A DNA stretch of 64,000 nt from assembly GCF_000314995.1 (NCBI RefSeq), contig NZ_BAEO01000005.1, forward strand, positions 1-64,000. Direction: 5' to 3'. A program made the translations under genes and the position numbers. Positions 62,949-64,000 of this stretch are shown piece after piece. This DNA is from Paraglaciecola arctica BSs20135 (GTDB lineage: Bacteria > Pseudomonadota > Gammaproteobacteria > Enterobacterales > Alteromonadaceae). Every line of letters begins with the position of its first letter. The first letter of the stretch is position 1. The notes beneath the pieces are model-generated. The model had not been told where the DNA came from. It made no database searches and saw nothing but the letters and a program-made list of their open reading frames with translations.

Positions 62949-63517
62949 TAAATTGTTAATTCCTGCTCTTGCTGTAATTTCTGTCCTTCTGTCATGATCC
63001 AACTCATAACAAAGATAATTAAACCAATGAGTAGTTTCAGCAACTGATCAGAGCTTATGGAAAGAAATAATGGCAACGACTCTGATAACCCAGAGATCCT
63101 AAGGAACAGCATTAGTAATATTGGGTAAAGTAAATCAAATACAGACCACACCAATAAACAAGTACCTATATTACGTAATTGATTGATGTGAATTACAGTA
63201 AATATCGCTCCCTGTTGGTACAAGCCAAAAAGCTTAATCAGAGACCAGTAAATAAACAGGCAGAACAAAAATTCAGGGATAAGCATAATGGCATAACTAT
63301 TAAACCCCTCTGCATTTAATTCCTTAGAAAAAGACTCTGAAGATTTAGGTAGGTTTACTACTTGGGAAATATGGGATTGAGAGGTTCCAACAGATAGTTC
63401 AGAAGAATTTGCATCACTTTGAGTAATAATCGCCACCGTTATGACAAAAATATTTAAACAGGCAACCAATACGATTAACAGCCTGATTAATAAACTCACC
63501 TTTGCAATTTTTTCCAT
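62948..63517 (-). CDS. DUF2975 membrane protein
   Basis: 189 residues from ATG 63517. The frame reaches a TTG at 63541, but only ATG 63517 has a modest GTGGA upstream. Four membrane helices (LIRLLIVLVACLNIFVITVAII, MLIPEFLFCLFIYWSLI, ILLMLFLRISG and LLKLLIGLIIFVMSWIM), with LFGLYQQGAIFTVIHINQLRNIG, the DUF2975 signature. Always paired with a HTH_26 regulator, as here. Its role is not known. Confidence 0.88.
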   Translation of the reverse strand: MEKIAKVSLLIRLLIVLVACLNIFVITVAIITQSDANSSELSVGTSQSHISQVVNLPKSSESFSKELNAEGFNSYAIMLIPEFLFCLFIYWSLIKLFGLYQQGAIFTVIHINQLRNIGTCLLVWSVFDLLYPILLMLFLRISGLSESLPLFLSISSDQLLKLLIGLIIFVMSWIMTEGQKLQQEQELTI

Positions 63518-64000
63518 TAGTCCACTAAATCCACTAAACAATAATTTTTCATTGCGTTAAGGCTATCATAGAAAACCTCGAGAGCAACATATAAGTTATC
63601 GTTTATCGATAACTTATTACTGATAAAGACTACATAAATAAAAATCAAAGGAAAATGGATTGGGTCACACAAGTTGATTTTTCGAATTATCTATTGCGGC
63701 TAAGGAGAGGATGGACGGCTATGAGCGCAGGCTGTGTGAAAATGCCAACGACATCTGAGAAACCGCTAAAGTACTTTGTTTTCATCATCTTAAAAAATTA
63801 GTGAGAATATAACTTTGTGGTGATTTTTATTTAACATATCAATTTAGTTTACGGTAGCTATTGGTAGGTTCCCGCCTTCGCGGGAATGACGTGTAATAGC
63901 TTGTAAATCCTCACCGTCTGCAATCTGCTATAACCGCTAAATCGGCCAGCAAGCCATGGCTGTAAGGTATTGGCAGATTAGAACCCGTCAGTTCTAACTC
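63518..64000. other. Gene-free right end of the window
   Basis: No convincing gene. A short palindrome, TTCCCGC-CTTC-GCGGGAA (63869-63886), belongs to the common REP-like type with a CTTCGCGGGAA core. The gene next to the window end is not visible. Confidence 0.5.

Noticed and set aside
1-64000. Integron integrase, CRISPR array or prophage
   Set aside because: No tyrosine recombinase, no regularly spaced repeats with unique spacers, and no phage structural gene were seen. Repeats here are REP, attC or palindromic.

Overview
The window is a chromosomal segment of a marine gammaproteobacterium, most likely Alteromonadales (Alteromonadaceae, near Paraglaciecola/Glaciecola/Alteromonas). This rests on protein character and gene neighbourhoods read by eye (PilZ-mfd-csiV, nadK-recN-bamE-rlmM, nagZ, two TonB-dependent receptors, a PEP-CTERM protein, moderate AT richness). 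No database search was run. I saw no rRNA, tRNA, CRISPR array or phage module.

Layout. 1-2100 (+): promoterless small genes (DUF922 Zn-protease fragment, GNAT, P-loop NTPase, ABM monooxygenase) separated by attC-like sites, which looks like an integron cassette array without integrase. 2.3-7.4 kb: Fur-box-preceded TonB receptor, PEP-CTERM VWA protein, REP-like repeats, membrane protein/XRE pair, NTF2-like secreted protein. 7.4-14.9 kb: thioredoxin, cysteine desulfurase-SufE fusion, ornithine-cyclodeaminase-like enzyme, ModF-like ATPase, prephenate dehydratase, D-cysteine desulfhydrase. 15-19.7 kb: signalling block with an MCP, a degenerate-GGDEF/EAL protein apparently split by a frameshift and carrying an NrtS-like membrane tail, and a haem-c-type diguanylate cyclase. 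19.7-29 kb: accessory and repeat-rich, with a RAYT transposase and its REP copies, crotonase and SDR, an SDR remnant, 150-bp direct repeats around a DUF1028 gene, an FG-GAP propeller, then a second (minus-strand) cassette cluster with three attC sites whose last gene has been hit by a decayed RAYT, and large palindromic repeats. 29-36.4 kb: GST, U32 protein, HAD phosphatase, Baeyer-Villiger monooxygenase, MFS carrier.

36.4-42.6 kb (-) is the most coherent accessory system: PCuAC copper chaperone, MbnP, MbnH, an outer-membrane barrel, then a RegB/RegA-type redox two-component pair, with a palindrome GTGCGACAAT-N7-ATTGTCGCAC in front that resembles a RegA/PrrA-type site. It reads as a self-regulated copper/redox operon.

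42.8-64 kb is mostly core: phosphoribosyltransferase, Lol permease, PilZ, mfd, csiV, a second TonB receptor divergent from a Tat-exported class V aminotransferase, a DASS carrier overlapping nagZ, nadK, recN behind a double LexA-type box inside a terminator-like palindrome, bamE, rlmM, DUF423, and a DUF2975/XRE/outer-membrane-barrel operon.
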